DNA of 27,289 bases from a virus, in IMG/VR virus record IMGVR_UViG_3300003876_000010, positions 1 through 27,289 of that record. One strand, 5' to 3'. Below are positions 14,558 through 22,603 of this stretch, piece after piece. A program made the position numbers and the translations under genes. Position 1 is the first letter of the stretch. Each line of letters starts with the position of its first letter. A model generated the notes under the pieces. It was not told the DNA's origin and did no database searches. It worked only from the letters and a program-made list of their open reading frames with translations.

Positions 14558-14995
14558 TCACACTGTTAAAGGAAAATTAGTTTCATTTTGAATTTTTAAT
14601 GGTCTGCCTTTCGGCACTTGAATATGAATGTGGCGGTTACTGCCCGTGCCGTGCAGGACGGCTACTAACATAGGTCTCCCATCTGCATGAGCCACACCAG
14701 TTTCAAACCGCAGGTTAATCCACTGCTCCCACAGTCCTTGGTCACCTTCCGACAGATTATTTACTCGAATGTCGGCGGCTCTACCCTCACGATGGCTGGA
14801 GCTAATTCGTTTTATTGTGTCGGTCGGCAGTTGCAAAACAGATGTGACAGTCACGTCTCTAGCAACTAGCCCTCTACCGTATTTCCCGTCAACAAATCCA
14901 GAGAGAGCAATCAAAACTATTTTTAACTGAATAGAAACGTCGTCAGAATGAAACTCCTCATACTCCCTGTCTGTTTTAAATTTTAGTGCCATCAT
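14558..14995 (-). CDS. Small zinc peptidase-type endolysin (M15-like)
   Basis: 145 residues. Two motifs fit the D-Ala-D-Ala/M15 peptidase fold: SHREGRAADIRV (H68 and D75 as zinc ligands) and RHIHIQV (H122 or H124 as the third). The acidic residue expected between them could be E90. There is no signal peptide, so release would need a holin. The start ATG overlaps the stop of the coiled-coil/transmembrane gene, as is usual for holin-endolysin pairs. Peptide crosslink cleavage of peptidoglycan is the inferred activity; a virion-associated role is a less likely alternative. Confidence 0.65.
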   Translation of the reverse strand: MMALKFKTDREYEEFHSDDVSIQLKIVLIALSGFVDGKYGRGLVARDVTVTSVLQLPTDTIKRISSSHREGRAADIRVNNLSEGDQGLWEQWINLRFETGVAHADGRPMLVAVLHGTGSNRHIHIQVPKGRPLKIQNETNFPLTV

Positions 14996-15273
14996 CCGCC
15001 TCCCTTAACCCATGCGACAACTCCCGCAACAGCACCAGCTATGAGGGTGCCGATGCCCGTCACGTTACGCCGGAGGTCAAGCCTGCGATGGATTTCACGC
15101 ACCCACCTCTCGCCGGTAGAGCAGCCCTGTCCTTGCAAACCTTTCACCCGTTCATCTATGCGAGCTAATACAACGTTAGACTGCCCCTGTTTTTCAGAGA
15201 GCGACGAAACGTTGACAACTAGTGCGTCAATAGATTTTTCCAGCCGAGCATGGTCGCCGTTTGTTTCACTCAT
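14992..15273 (-). CDS. Coiled-coil plus single transmembrane protein, candidate holin
   Basis: 93 residues. A heptad-like helix (LEKSIDALVVNVSSLSEKQ, ARIDERVKGL) is followed by a basic stretch (REIHRRLDLRR) and a C-terminal membrane helix (TGIGTLIAGAVAGVVAWVKGGG). This is the layout of XhlA-like and related phage membrane proteins encoded next to lysins. Its stop overlaps the start of the lysin gene. Holin or holin partner is likely; the exact class cannot be told from sequence. Confidence 0.6.
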   Translation of the reverse strand: MSETNGDHARLEKSIDALVVNVSSLSEKQGQSNVVLARIDERVKGLQGQGCSTGERWVREIHRRLDLRRNVTGIGTLIAGAVAGVVAWVKGGG

Positions 15274-15274
15274 G

Positions 15275-15667
15275 TTATTCTTTTCTTTCTTCTCTGGCTA
15301 GATCTCGAGTCACTTTTGTCAGCCGTTTTAGATACTCCCGTGCAGATGCGAGGTCAGTCACGTTTGCATCAATGTATGAGTCTATTTGAGCGTTTGAAAG
15401 CCTTGTGAGTTTCGATTGAATTTCTGAACGCCGAGTGGCTCTGTCGGAGTTGGCTAGTGCCTTTTTATCAACCTTGGCATCAACAACAAATTGCGGAATT
15501 TCAGATTTTAAAACCGCCGTCCACCCCTTCACTGTCGCCAGATTTTGTGCATCGTTTTGCGAATAACAACACTCCCAGTGATTTACATTGTCATGTACAG
15601 CCCACCCACCAGCGGACGCAGGAAGCCAAAATAAAACCGTTACCAAAATCACTGTTAAATATTTCAT
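15275..15667 (-). CDS. Secreted hypothetical protein upstream of the lysis pair
   Basis: 130 residues from the ATG at 15667. This start overlaps the stop of the upstream gene as ATGA and gives a clean signal peptide (MKYLTVILVTVLFWLPASA); a longer in-frame version is rejected. The mature N-terminus has WECC and is followed by charged helices ending in AREYLKRLTKVTRDLAREERKE. The periplasmic, helical character next to the candidate holin and lysin is compatible with a spanin-like role, but no transmembrane anchor remains after cleavage. Function unknown. Confidence 0.65.
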   Translation of the reverse strand: MKYLTVILVTVLFWLPASAGGWAVHDNVNHWECCYSQNDAQNLATVKGWTAVLKSEIPQFVVDAKVDKKALANSDRATRRSEIQSKLTRLSNAQIDSYIDANVTDLASAREYLKRLTKVTRDLAREERKE

Positions 15668-17175
15668 AGGTTGTCTCTCCATCCTAACAAATCGAGTGAT
15701 ACAGAAGAAGATGCGGAGTTGCGTTTGTAATAAAATTGTTGGCTTGCATTTAGTGGCATAAGCATAGGCGACCACCCACTTCCAAACAATGTCATATATA
15801 GGTTTGTCCCGTCTATAGACAGGTCAGTCGCTATACCGCCTACGGGTATATACATCTCGATAGCTGTGGCTGTAGAAGGAACCACTAAAGCAGGAGCGAT
15901 GTAAGTATCCGACGTTCCTGCACTCAATATTTCAAACTCAGCCACGCTTGTATCGTCGAGAATCGCCACCCAGCCACCGCCCTGCCTTGTATTCCAAAGG
16001 TCGCTTGACCCGTCATTTCGTACCCACCCGACCCTGCGATAGTAGGTTCCTGCGTCGGCAGGAGTAGCGGTGCCATCGTCAATAACGCACGTCTCAGTAG
16101 TTCCATCACTCGACACCCACACGCTATACCATATGTCCGCTGTTTCGGATAATCCGGTATCAAGGTGTGATGCCATATCACAAGTTAAATTTATCGAGAG
16201 AGCGTCGTAAGTGGCGGTAGCGTTCGCAAGAGTTATCGAGTCAGCATCAACGTCAAAAGTCGAAGCCGAAACATAAGCGATAACAAGATTTGAATAGCCA
16301 CCCCTGCCCACATTGAACGTGGTATCAGTAACAGACAACCTCACATCGTCAAACCAAGTTGAGCCAGCCGTAGCATTGGATGAGTGGCAACCGTACATGC
16401 GAATCTTGGCATACATCGCCGTTGCTGGCGGGGTAACTTCAAGTTCTTTTAGCGTCCAAGATGTGGGATTAGCAGTGTCGTCGTCAAAAACCGCAGTAGT
16501 GGAAATTTCGGCAAAGGCTGATGTGTACCAGATAACTTCTATAAGGTTTCTCACGTCCACGACAGAAGATTTCAGCATGAATGACGCAGTGTATGCTCGT
16601 CCTTGCGACACGGCTACATAAGCGTCAGTAACAATATAGCCGCCGCCTAAACCTCCGCTCGTAAATTTATAAGAGCTTGCTCCGTGATATTGAACATCCG
16701 TAACTATTCCAACGGTAGAGCCTGAATAGGTGGTCAGCACCCAATTATCAGGGGTCCCATTACCATCCGTGTCCGTTTCAAAAGAGCCATTAGGGACAAG
16801 GTTGCCCCCATTGATAGCGGCAATCGTCAAGGCATTCCCGTAATTCTCCACAGTTCTCTGTGCTACACCGGCACTGTTCTGTATCTCAATGTCATAAACG
16901 CCAGAGAAATAAATTGCCGCTTCACCACGGGAATCTAGTATGACAGGATTGGCGTTTGCCGTTCCTTGAGTCCCATCGGTGTATGTGCTTTTGAGTGTGG
17001 AAGTTCCAGGCTCAAAGGTTTTAACTTTCCAGCCCGAAGCAGGGTCACCACCATCCTCTGTCCATCTGAACAGTGGGGCGGGGTAAAGGTCAGCGGCAAA
17101 AACGGGAACGCTCCCGAAAAGCACTGCAAATGCAACAAGGGTTGAAATGAACCCCATGTAAGTCCGTCTAATCAT
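15664..17175 (-). CDS. Exported tail fibre/adhesin-like protein with CBM4/9-like domain
   Basis: 503 residues; GAGGAG eight bases before the ATG supports this start. Residues 1-27 form a signal peptide (GFISTLVAFAVLFGSVPVFA). Residues about 30-115 match the virion-binding head of podovirus fibres (FEPGTSTLKSTYTDGTQGTA, NPVILDSRGEAAIYFSG). Residues about 125-285 match a CBM4/9-type carbohydrate-binding fold (LVPNGSFE to WFDDVRL). The C-terminal part (SNLVIAYVSAS, DIWYSVWVSSDG, YYRRVGWVRNDGS) is a recurring phage tail domain. A signal peptide on such a protein is odd: virion parts are normally assembled in the cytoplasm. It may be retained near the inner membrane, or act as an exported decoy or blocker. 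Confidence 0.7.
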   Translation of the reverse strand: MIRRTYMGFISTLVAFAVLFGSVPVFAADLYPAPLFRWTEDGGDPASGWKVKTFEPGTSTLKSTYTDGTQGTANANPVILDSRGEAAIYFSGVYDIEIQNSAGVAQRTVENYGNALTIAAINGGNLVPNGSFETDTDGNGTPDNWVLTTYSGSTVGIVTDVQYHGASSYKFTSGGLGGGYIVTDAYVAVSQGRAYTASFMLKSSVVDVRNLIEVIWYTSAFAEISTTAVFDDDTANPTSWTLKELEVTPPATAMYAKIRMYGCHSSNATAGSTWFDDVRLSVTDTTFNVGRGGYSNLVIAYVSASTFDVDADSITLANATATYDALSINLTCDMASHLDTGLSETADIWYSVWVSSDGTTETCVIDDGTATPADAGTYYRRVGWVRNDGSSDLWNTRQGGGWVAILDDTSVAEFEILSAGTSDTYIAPALVVPSTATAIEMYIPVGGIATDLSIDGTNLYMTLFGSGWSPMLMPLNASQQFYYKRNSASSSVSLDLLGWRDNL

Positions 17176-17179
17176 TAAA

Positions 17180-17545
17180 TCACTCCTCTATATGTAGTTC
17201 CGCAACGCCATTTCCAACGTCTTTATCGAGAAGGTAAGGGAGTATATCCTTGTACCATCTCTTTTCTATCCTGTCTTGCCGTTGAAGAGATACGTCAAAC
17301 TCCAACATTAGCTCATTGGCTAAACCCACTTTTAAAGCTTGTCCCCAGTCATCTAGATATTCCGTGTTTGCGCTAGGGTCATCGTTAGCTTTAAGGCTTG
17401 CCAGGTTTCCATCAACTGGTAAGCGATCGAGAAATAATTTAAAGGAAACAACACACACTTCATTATCCACGGACTCAACATTGTCGCCGTCACCGATGTG
17501 TCCTATTATTTTCAAGGCTCCCTTAAAAATATCATTCCTCGTCAT
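17180..17545 (-). CDS. Head completion/head-tail adaptor, P22 gp4-like
   Basis: 121 residues. The helical N-terminus (IFKGALKIIGHIGDGDNVES, then FKLFLDRL) and the later YLDDWGQALKVGLANELMLEFDVS follow the P22 gp4 family pattern, in which a repeated helix pair binds the portal ring and closes the filled head. P22 gp4 is somewhat longer (166 residues). It lies between head and tail genes as expected. Moderately sure of the family. Confidence 0.6.
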   Translation of the reverse strand: MTRNDIFKGALKIIGHIGDGDNVESVDNEVCVVSFKLFLDRLPVDGNLASLKANDDPSANTEYLDDWGQALKVGLANELMLEFDVSLQRQDRIEKRWYKDILPYLLDKDVGNGVAELHIEE

Positions 17546-17547
17546 GA

Positions 17548-18090
17548 TTACCCCTTGACTTTTTTATAATCGAGCGGAAGCCTCGTTGCGCTCATGGGAT
17601 ACCTTGCCATCTTAACTGCCTCAATTACGGGTTTCTCCCCGTCACCAAGTCCAGCCGTCTGAGTGAAGGTTTCTATGTTTGAGTTCATGAGAGCTTCATA
17701 AAACCTCTTCTCAACCACCACCTTATGCCCCCTAAGTATGCGGATATTTCTACCGTTAACACAAACGTCGACGGGCGCAGTTTCGGACTCGGTTTTAAAA
17801 ATCTCAATCTCGTAAAGTTGATTATCTCTCTGTTCGTCAACGCTCCCAGCTAGGGTCTGCCCTTCGGGAGATTCAGACCGTTCCCCTTCCTTGTCAAGTT
17901 CTTCCAGTTTCGCATCTACCTGCACTTGAGCCTCGTCGAGTTTAGCCGACTTTTCGTCAAGCTCCGCCATCTTTTTGTTGAAAGTCGCCTCTTCCCTTGT
18001 CTTTAAAGGGGTCCCGTCTAAAGGGTCTTGCGTCCCAGTTGATGCGCCTTGAGGTTCGTTACTATTCCGCTTGTTGTTACCCTTGCCCAT
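17548..18090 (-). CDS. Head-associated protein with N-terminal coiled coil
   Basis: 180 residues. The N-terminal 40 residues are disordered and polar, residues about 33-70 form a coiled coil (NKKMAELDEKSAKLDEAQVQ), and the C-terminal domain holds VCVNGRNIRILRGHKVVVEK followed by RFYEALMNS. This last pattern (NG-x-x-y-x-i-x-RG-x-x-v-x-v) is common in small proteins encoded just after phage capsid genes. A capsid-associated or portal-proximal role is inferred from this position. Confidence 0.6.
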   Translation of the reverse strand: MGKGNNKRNSNEPQGASTGTQDPLDGTPLKTREEATFNKKMAELDEKSAKLDEAQVQVDAKLEELDKEGERSESPEGQTLAGSVDEQRDNQLYEIEIFKTESETAPVDVCVNGRNIRILRGHKVVVEKRFYEALMNSNIETFTQTAGLGDGEKPVIEAVKMARYPMSATRLPLDYKKVKG

Positions 18091-18119
18091 TTTTACTGTC
18101 TCCCAATATTGTTGTAAAT

Positions 18120-18144
18120 GGTGAGGGAGCCAAACTCCCCCACC
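18120..18144 (-). terminator. Hairpin after the capsid gene
   Basis: On the minus strand, GGTGGGGGAG and CTCCCTCACC form a 10-bp stem with one G-U pair and a five-base loop, 21 bases after the capsid stop. No U-tract follows, so it may be a weak or leaky terminator, or an RNA-stability element that keeps capsid message abundant. Confidence 0.5.
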
Positions 18145-18165
18145 AGTAACTAAAAACCTTCACCC

Positions 18166-19158
18166 TTAGAGAGCGTCAGTGTTTCCGTGTTCAATCCTAA
18201 GAATCCAATTTTCATTGAGAATCTTAGCTGTTGTCATAACTTTCCAACCGCTCGACCCTCTCTGGTTTATAGGGTCGGCGACTCCCGAAGAGCCTATTGG
18301 CTTGATAATGTTCTTCATCGCTCCGCCAGCTAAAGGAACAATACCGTAAGAATCTTGAGCAATGATAAGGGTAGCGTAAACGTCAGCAACCGTCCCTGCA
18401 GTGGAGATCATCAGCCCTGCAGTAGCACCAGCGTTTGCCCAAATCTTAGCGTTGGTACTCGTAACAAACCGGATATTCTTGTACGAGCCAACCTCGCCCT
18501 CAAGAAGCTCCATCTGTGCAGGGTACTCGCTCACAGCCTTGTATCCAGTGATCCCCTCAAGGACAGCTTCGGTATCGACATGGATAATGCCGATATAAGC
18601 CTTCCGTATCGGAGTAGTACCAATGCCAGTAGATGCGTTCAACTGCCCTTTAATGAACTTAGCGTTCTGTCTCCTAAGAGTGCGGATAGCCGTATTCAGC
18701 TTTCCTGCGGTCAACGTAGTGTTGACGGCGGTTCTCGCTGAACCGTTGGCATACTGAACATTAGTGCCAGCGACAATAACGTTCCTGATAACTTCGTCAA
18801 CAGTCTGTCCGGCCTGTTCGCCCAACAGCTTACCCGCCTCAGTTAATACGGGGTCTTGGTTTACCAGGTCCACCACATCGGAAATCGTAACGAAGTCACC
18901 ATACTGCATCGGCGTTGCGATTATGTCGCTTGTCCCCAACTCCTTGCCAGTAGGAGTCACGCCCTCTGTCAGTGGCGTGGTCGCTGTTGCCAGCGCATTG
19001 TACTTGCGGAATTTTATCTGGTTGCCACTCTTCTTGGAAATTGGTCTCTGCTGTCCCCATCTCCCATGAGGCATCTCTGGCACCGCATTTGCCAGCAACG
19101 TCCTGTCATAAAAAACCTGATTAGCAGGTGTCACTTCTGCGGTAGTTGTAGTACCCAT
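18166..19158 (-). CDS. Major capsid protein, N4-gp56 family
   Basis: 330 residues, in the usual size range of this family. The N-terminal half is diagnostic: FYDRTLLANAVPEMPHGRWG, RPISKKSGNQIKFRKYNALA, TPLTEGVTPTGKEL, DFVTISDVVDLVNQDPVLTE. The middle has a peptide typical of these proteins (KAYIGIIHVDTEAVLEGITG), and the C-terminal half carries small-residue loops (SSGVADPINQRGSSGWK). It forms the icosahedral shell with an HK97-type fold. It is preceded by an acidic scaffold-like gene, the normal order. Confidence 0.88.
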   Translation of the reverse strand: MGTTTTAEVTPANQVFYDRTLLANAVPEMPHGRWGQQRPISKKSGNQIKFRKYNALATATTPLTEGVTPTGKELGTSDIIATPMQYGDFVTISDVVDLVNQDPVLTEAGKLLGEQAGQTVDEVIRNVIVAGTNVQYANGSARTAVNTTLTAGKLNTAIRTLRRQNAKFIKGQLNASTGIGTTPIRKAYIGIIHVDTEAVLEGITGYKAVSEYPAQMELLEGEVGSYKNIRFVTSTNAKIWANAGATAGLMISTAGTVADVYATLIIAQDSYGIVPLAGGAMKNIIKPIGSSGVADPINQRGSSGWKVMTTAKILNENWILRIEHGNTDAL

Positions 19159-19169
19159 CGTCTATATCC

Positions 19170-19982
19170 TTATTTTAAAGCGACTCTTTGCCCTTCAGCT
19201 TCTATTTCGGCAAGAGTCATATTTTCAAATCTCTGTTTCTCTTTGTCAGGTTTCTTGCCTGAACCACCGCCCAATCCTCCCGCCTTTTTCCCAGCAGGAA
19301 TTTCGTTACTTTCGAGCTTGGCCTTTTTATCGGCCTTCGCATCGGCATTACTGGCGGCACGTTTTGCCCTTGTTCTCTTAATCTCCGTTACGAGCGCAAC
19401 AGATTTTGCATGATCCCACGCATCGTCACCTAAGGAGTCAAAACCTTCCTGAACTTCCACATGGAAATCCTTGTTGGCTTTAGATAATTCCTCAAAATCA
19501 GGATGAGCGTCGAACATGTTCTGTGTCCAATCCGCTTCTAGCTTCTTTTGTCGGTCAGGGTTACTTTCCTCAGCTCGTCTGACCTCATCTCGCTTATCAA
19601 GCTCCTCGTTAACCAGATGATTAACGCCTTCCTCAAAACCCGGAACTGTTTCAAGTACCTCCGGTTTAGGTTGTTTGCGCTTAAGATCTGCGTTAGCTTG
19701 TCGAAGATTTTCAGCCTCCAGCTCTTTCTTCCTCCGCCACTCCTGATGGTTTGAAGACTCCTTTTCGAGTTTGCTCTGCTCGTCAGCAAGTCTTTCATTG
19801 TCGGCACGAAGCTTCTCTGCTTCGGCTTTGTAATCGACCTCATCATCGGAACCTTCATCAGAATCACTATCGTCATCCTGATTCCCTGCATCACCATCAC
19901 CTTCATCGGTATTGGCATTTTCAAGAAAATCCTCTTCATCAGAGTTAACATTCTCATCTGCCGCCGCATTTTCTTCTGTCAT
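19170..19982 (-). CDS. Scaffolding-like protein
   Basis: 270 residues. The first 55 residues are extremely acidic (DEGDGDAGNQDDDSDSDEGS), followed by a coiled coil at about 55-110 (YKAEAEKLRADNERLADEQ, KELEAENLRQANADLKRK) and a basic, Gly-rich tail (AGKKAGGLGGGSGKKPDKEK). Acidic, coiled-coil proteins ending in a positive tail and encoded just before the capsid gene are typical phage scaffolds, whose basic end binds the coat. The coiled coil shares text with the small gene upstream. Confidence 0.7.
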   Translation of the reverse strand: MTEENAAADENVNSDEEDFLENANTDEGDGDAGNQDDDSDSDEGSDDEVDYKAEAEKLRADNERLADEQSKLEKESSNHQEWRRKKELEAENLRQANADLKRKQPKPEVLETVPGFEEGVNHLVNEELDKRDEVRRAEESNPDRQKKLEADWTQNMFDAHPDFEELSKANKDFHVEVQEGFDSLGDDAWDHAKSVALVTEIKRTRAKRAASNADAKADKKAKLESNEIPAGKKAGGLGGGSGKKPDKEKQRFENMTLAEIEAEGQRVALK

Positions 19983-20021
19983 TTCAATCTCCCTTAATTT
20001 TTGGAACCGTGAACAATGCCT

Positions 20022-20228
20022 TTAAGCGTCCACGGTCAACCCTTCAACCTTTTTCTTCAAAGCTTCATTTTCTCTCCGCAAGTCAGCCGCTAATTGCGCC
20101 GCCCTAGTACCTTTGGTTTGAAAAAACTTAGCCCTTCCCTTAAGCCCTGCATTGTCCGCCTCCAAGTTTTCATTGTCGGCACGAAGTCTTTCAACCTCTT
20201 CCTTGTAATCGACAATATCCTCAACCAT
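20022..20228 (-). CDS. Small coiled-coil protein, related to the scaffold coiled coil
   Basis: 68 residues, nearly all coiled coil (VDYKEEVERLRADNENLEAD, LRRENEALKKKVEGL). Its VDYK-E-E-LRADNE-L pattern repeats that of the scaffold-like protein, and 19 bases are identical (20168-20186 and 19793-19811). It is probably a partial duplication. It may tune scaffold assembly or be a remnant that still is translated. No other function visible. Confidence 0.65.
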   Translation of the reverse strand: MVEDIVDYKEEVERLRADNENLEADNAGLKGRAKFFQTKGTRAAQLAADLRRENEALKKKVEGLTVDA

Positions 20229-20240
20229 CAGCGAAATCTC

Positions 20241-20567
20241 CTATACAGAACCACGAACAATTCTTTGTTTTTCTTCTTCTGTCAGGCCACAGTCGTCGTC
20301 TTCGCTTCCTTCTCCGTCCAACTTGCCAGCCTCCAACTTCAAACGAATTTCATCCTCCATGAAAAGAAAATCGTCAATCATGTCTATCCTTCCAACGAGC
20401 ATGCTCATCTTTTCCGCAGGCACAAAGTCCTTATGGTCTATTATCAGACGCTCCACAAGATTTGCTCTTGTCTCACGGAGATGTTGAAGAACCACTCCCA
20501 TTGGGGGAGCGGATAGTGCGTTAAGCATGTTCAATAGCCACTCTTCATCTTCTATTTTTTCGTCCAT
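20241..20567 (-). CDS. Hypothetical protein between portal and scaffold genes
   Basis: 108 residues, acidic, helical (EDEEWLLNMLNALSAPPMGVVL, HLRETRANLVERLIIDHKDF, MLVGRIDMIDDFLFMEDEIR). The start shares a base with the portal stop (TAATG), so translation is coupled. Members at this position in other podophages are small head-assembly factors; here that is inference only. Confidence 0.6.
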   Translation of the reverse strand: MDEKIEDEEWLLNMLNALSAPPMGVVLQHLRETRANLVERLIIDHKDFVPAEKMSMLVGRIDMIDDFLFMEDEIRLKLEAGKLDGEGSEDDDCGLTEEEKQRIVRGSV

Positions 20568-22603
20568 TATGCCGCTCCTTCGCCTTCACGATTTCCAAAG
20601 TTATCCATCTTCTCTTCATTGCCAGGCACAGGCACTCCGCCCTGTCCCCGTTGTTGAGCCGCAATCGCCTGCTGTCTCTGTTGAACCAATTTCTGATAAG
20701 CCTCCTCTTTCAAAATAGGAGACTGAAGCCCCGTTTCCAGCATTGTCCATATATGCTCAAGCATTAAACGGAGGTCGCTCATGCTAGATAACTGCTCATT
20801 CGTTGCTATGATGTTGAGGAACATGTTAAGCTTATTGACTAGCACCTCTTTAGCCATCATGGTTGATGTGCCGGTAGCTCTCCACGGCAAGAATCCTTTA
20901 ATCCCGCCCAATCTCAAAGCGTTTGCTTTTATTGCTTGCCACGACCTAGCCACTTCTTCTCCATGTATAGCGGCAACAGTTTCAACCTCAAGATATTCAA
21001 TATTCCATTCAACTAGAGCCTCAATAGAAGGCTCCACCCATTGAACATCAATATTCATCATCACTTCTTTAAGCGGAATGCTCGACTGTCCCAGTATCAT
21101 AGATAGGCCGGAGGCCGTCTTGTTCATGCCTCTAGCTTGCGCCCCTTGCGGGAGCTTAGAAACACTCGTGTCTTCGTCGCTAAACCTTTCAGCCATTCCG
21201 AAAATTACATGCCACCCCTCAGTAACATCTTCTTGCACTAGCGTCTTTATTGCCTTATCTACGCCGTCAGCCAACGCCCCCTTTCGAGCGTTCAGCGTTG
21301 CGCCCGGAGCCAAAACAAACTTTTCTCCAGATACGAACTTAGTCCTGTCCACAATTTTAGGAGGAAGCAGTGCTATCGCCTTACCCTCCAAAAATAAACG
21401 GACGGAAGCGTTCATGAGTTTCTGGCTCGATTCGTTATTTTCAGCCACACCAACGCCGTACATTTCCCCTTCCTCGTCTTCGTATACCGCTCGATAAATG
21501 GGGCGTTTTGAATGGATGCTTTCGCTCATTTTGGCTATTTTCCCGCCAACAATGACAGCTACAACCTCTATATATTCGTCAGAATCTTCTTTAAAGATGT
21601 CGTCACGTTCAGGCTCATCCGGTAGCTCCTCGTCAACCTTGACCGACTTTAAAGCCTCTAAATACCTCTCATCGGACTCATCCATCTCTTCATCGGTAGG
21701 GAGTTCCCCTTCCTCTTGTCGCCACTCCACCAGATCACCACGCCGAACCCTACCGAAAAATCGAAGCACTTGGATATGCCCCTCTTCAGTATAAAACCCT
21801 GCATCTACGGCACCTCGCACCTGGTCGGTCAGTTTTGCCCCTTCAGAAGACGAAACATTCTTGCCTGTACTTACGATTTCCTCTATAGAATCAAAAAAAC
21901 CTTCATTTATCCATGTTTGCGCCTCTTCCGAATAAGCAGAAACAAAAGATTCCCAAAAAACGCCGTCCCCTTCTTGAGTATCAGAAGCGTCAGGGTCAGG
22001 ATAAACGCCCATAGTCCGGCATAATTCCCAATATGGCTCTTTATAAGAGATTTCCTCGGTCTCGGCGTTCTCAAGATTTAATTCTTGGTCTTCCGGCACC
22101 TGAACCAGCCTCGATATCTTCTTTGTTCGGCTATGCACTCCGCTAATGAAGCCAGTTCCATACTTGGGGAGCGTATTGCAGCCACCAGCAAGAGCTTTAA
22201 CGAACCCGCCATCAATAAGTTGGCGTTTGAGTATCGTCTGGAAGTGACCAGCCACATCTTTAAGCTTGTCATCTGTAGGAACTATGTCAAAAGGGAGCCT
22301 ATCGCCAGACCCAAACAGTGCATCTTTGATTTTAGTCCTCGATGCCCTTACTTTATTTCGGGTAGAACCCATAAATAAAGACTTCGATTTCCTCGCCCTA
22401 GAGAGACCCAACCCCTTAGTATCCCCGTCACGGGCAATCCGCATATAATCTTGGTAAAAATTAAGGAATTTCTGTTCTTGTGGCATCCTGCGTTTGCGCC
22501 ATCGGTCGAACTTGTCCACTAGGAGACTTTCAAGTCTCGAATTAGTGACCGTTATTTCGCCGTCTGTTTCACGTGGAACATCTGCGCTAGAAGTAGAATC
22601 CAT
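20567..22603 (-). CDS. Portal protein, P22-like size class
   Basis: 678 residues from the ATG at 22603; a TTG 33 bases upstream is in frame but less likely. P22 portal has 725. It overlaps the large terminase gene by 17 bases. The N-terminal domain (RKRRMPQEQKFLNFYQDY, TRNKVRASRTKIKDALFGSG) and the region TLPKYGTGFISGVHSR fit the head-tail connector family of P22-like podophages, as does a long helical C-terminal half (barrel-like, ending Gln-rich: QKLVQQRQQAIAAQQRG). It forms the dodecameric ring through which DNA is packaged and ejected. Confidence 0.78.
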   Translation of the reverse strand: MDSTSSADVPRETDGEITVTNSRLESLLVDKFDRWRKRRMPQEQKFLNFYQDYMRIARDGDTKGLGLSRARKSKSLFMGSTRNKVRASRTKIKDALFGSGDRLPFDIVPTDDKLKDVAGHFQTILKRQLIDGGFVKALAGGCNTLPKYGTGFISGVHSRTKKISRLVQVPEDQELNLENAETEEISYKEPYWELCRTMGVYPDPDASDTQEGDGVFWESFVSAYSEEAQTWINEGFFDSIEEIVSTGKNVSSSEGAKLTDQVRGAVDAGFYTEEGHIQVLRFFGRVRRGDLVEWRQEEGELPTDEEMDESDERYLEALKSVKVDEELPDEPERDDIFKEDSDEYIEVVAVIVGGKIAKMSESIHSKRPIYRAVYEDEEGEMYGVGVAENNESSQKLMNASVRLFLEGKAIALLPPKIVDRTKFVSGEKFVLAPGATLNARKGALADGVDKAIKTLVQEDVTEGWHVIFGMAERFSDEDTSVSKLPQGAQARGMNKTASGLSMILGQSSIPLKEVMMNIDVQWVEPSIEALVEWNIEYLEVETVAAIHGEEVARSWQAIKANALRLGGIKGFLPWRATGTSTMMAKEVLVNKLNMFLNIIATNEQLSSMSDLRLMLEHIWTMLETGLQSPILKEEAYQKLVQQRQQAIAAQQRGQGGVPVPGNEEKMDNFGNREGEGAA

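Noticed and set aside
15668-15775. Longer N-terminus for the secreted protein at 15275-15667
   Set aside because: The extension lies inside the fibre-like gene, while the internal ATG gives a textbook signal peptide and an ATGA overlap.
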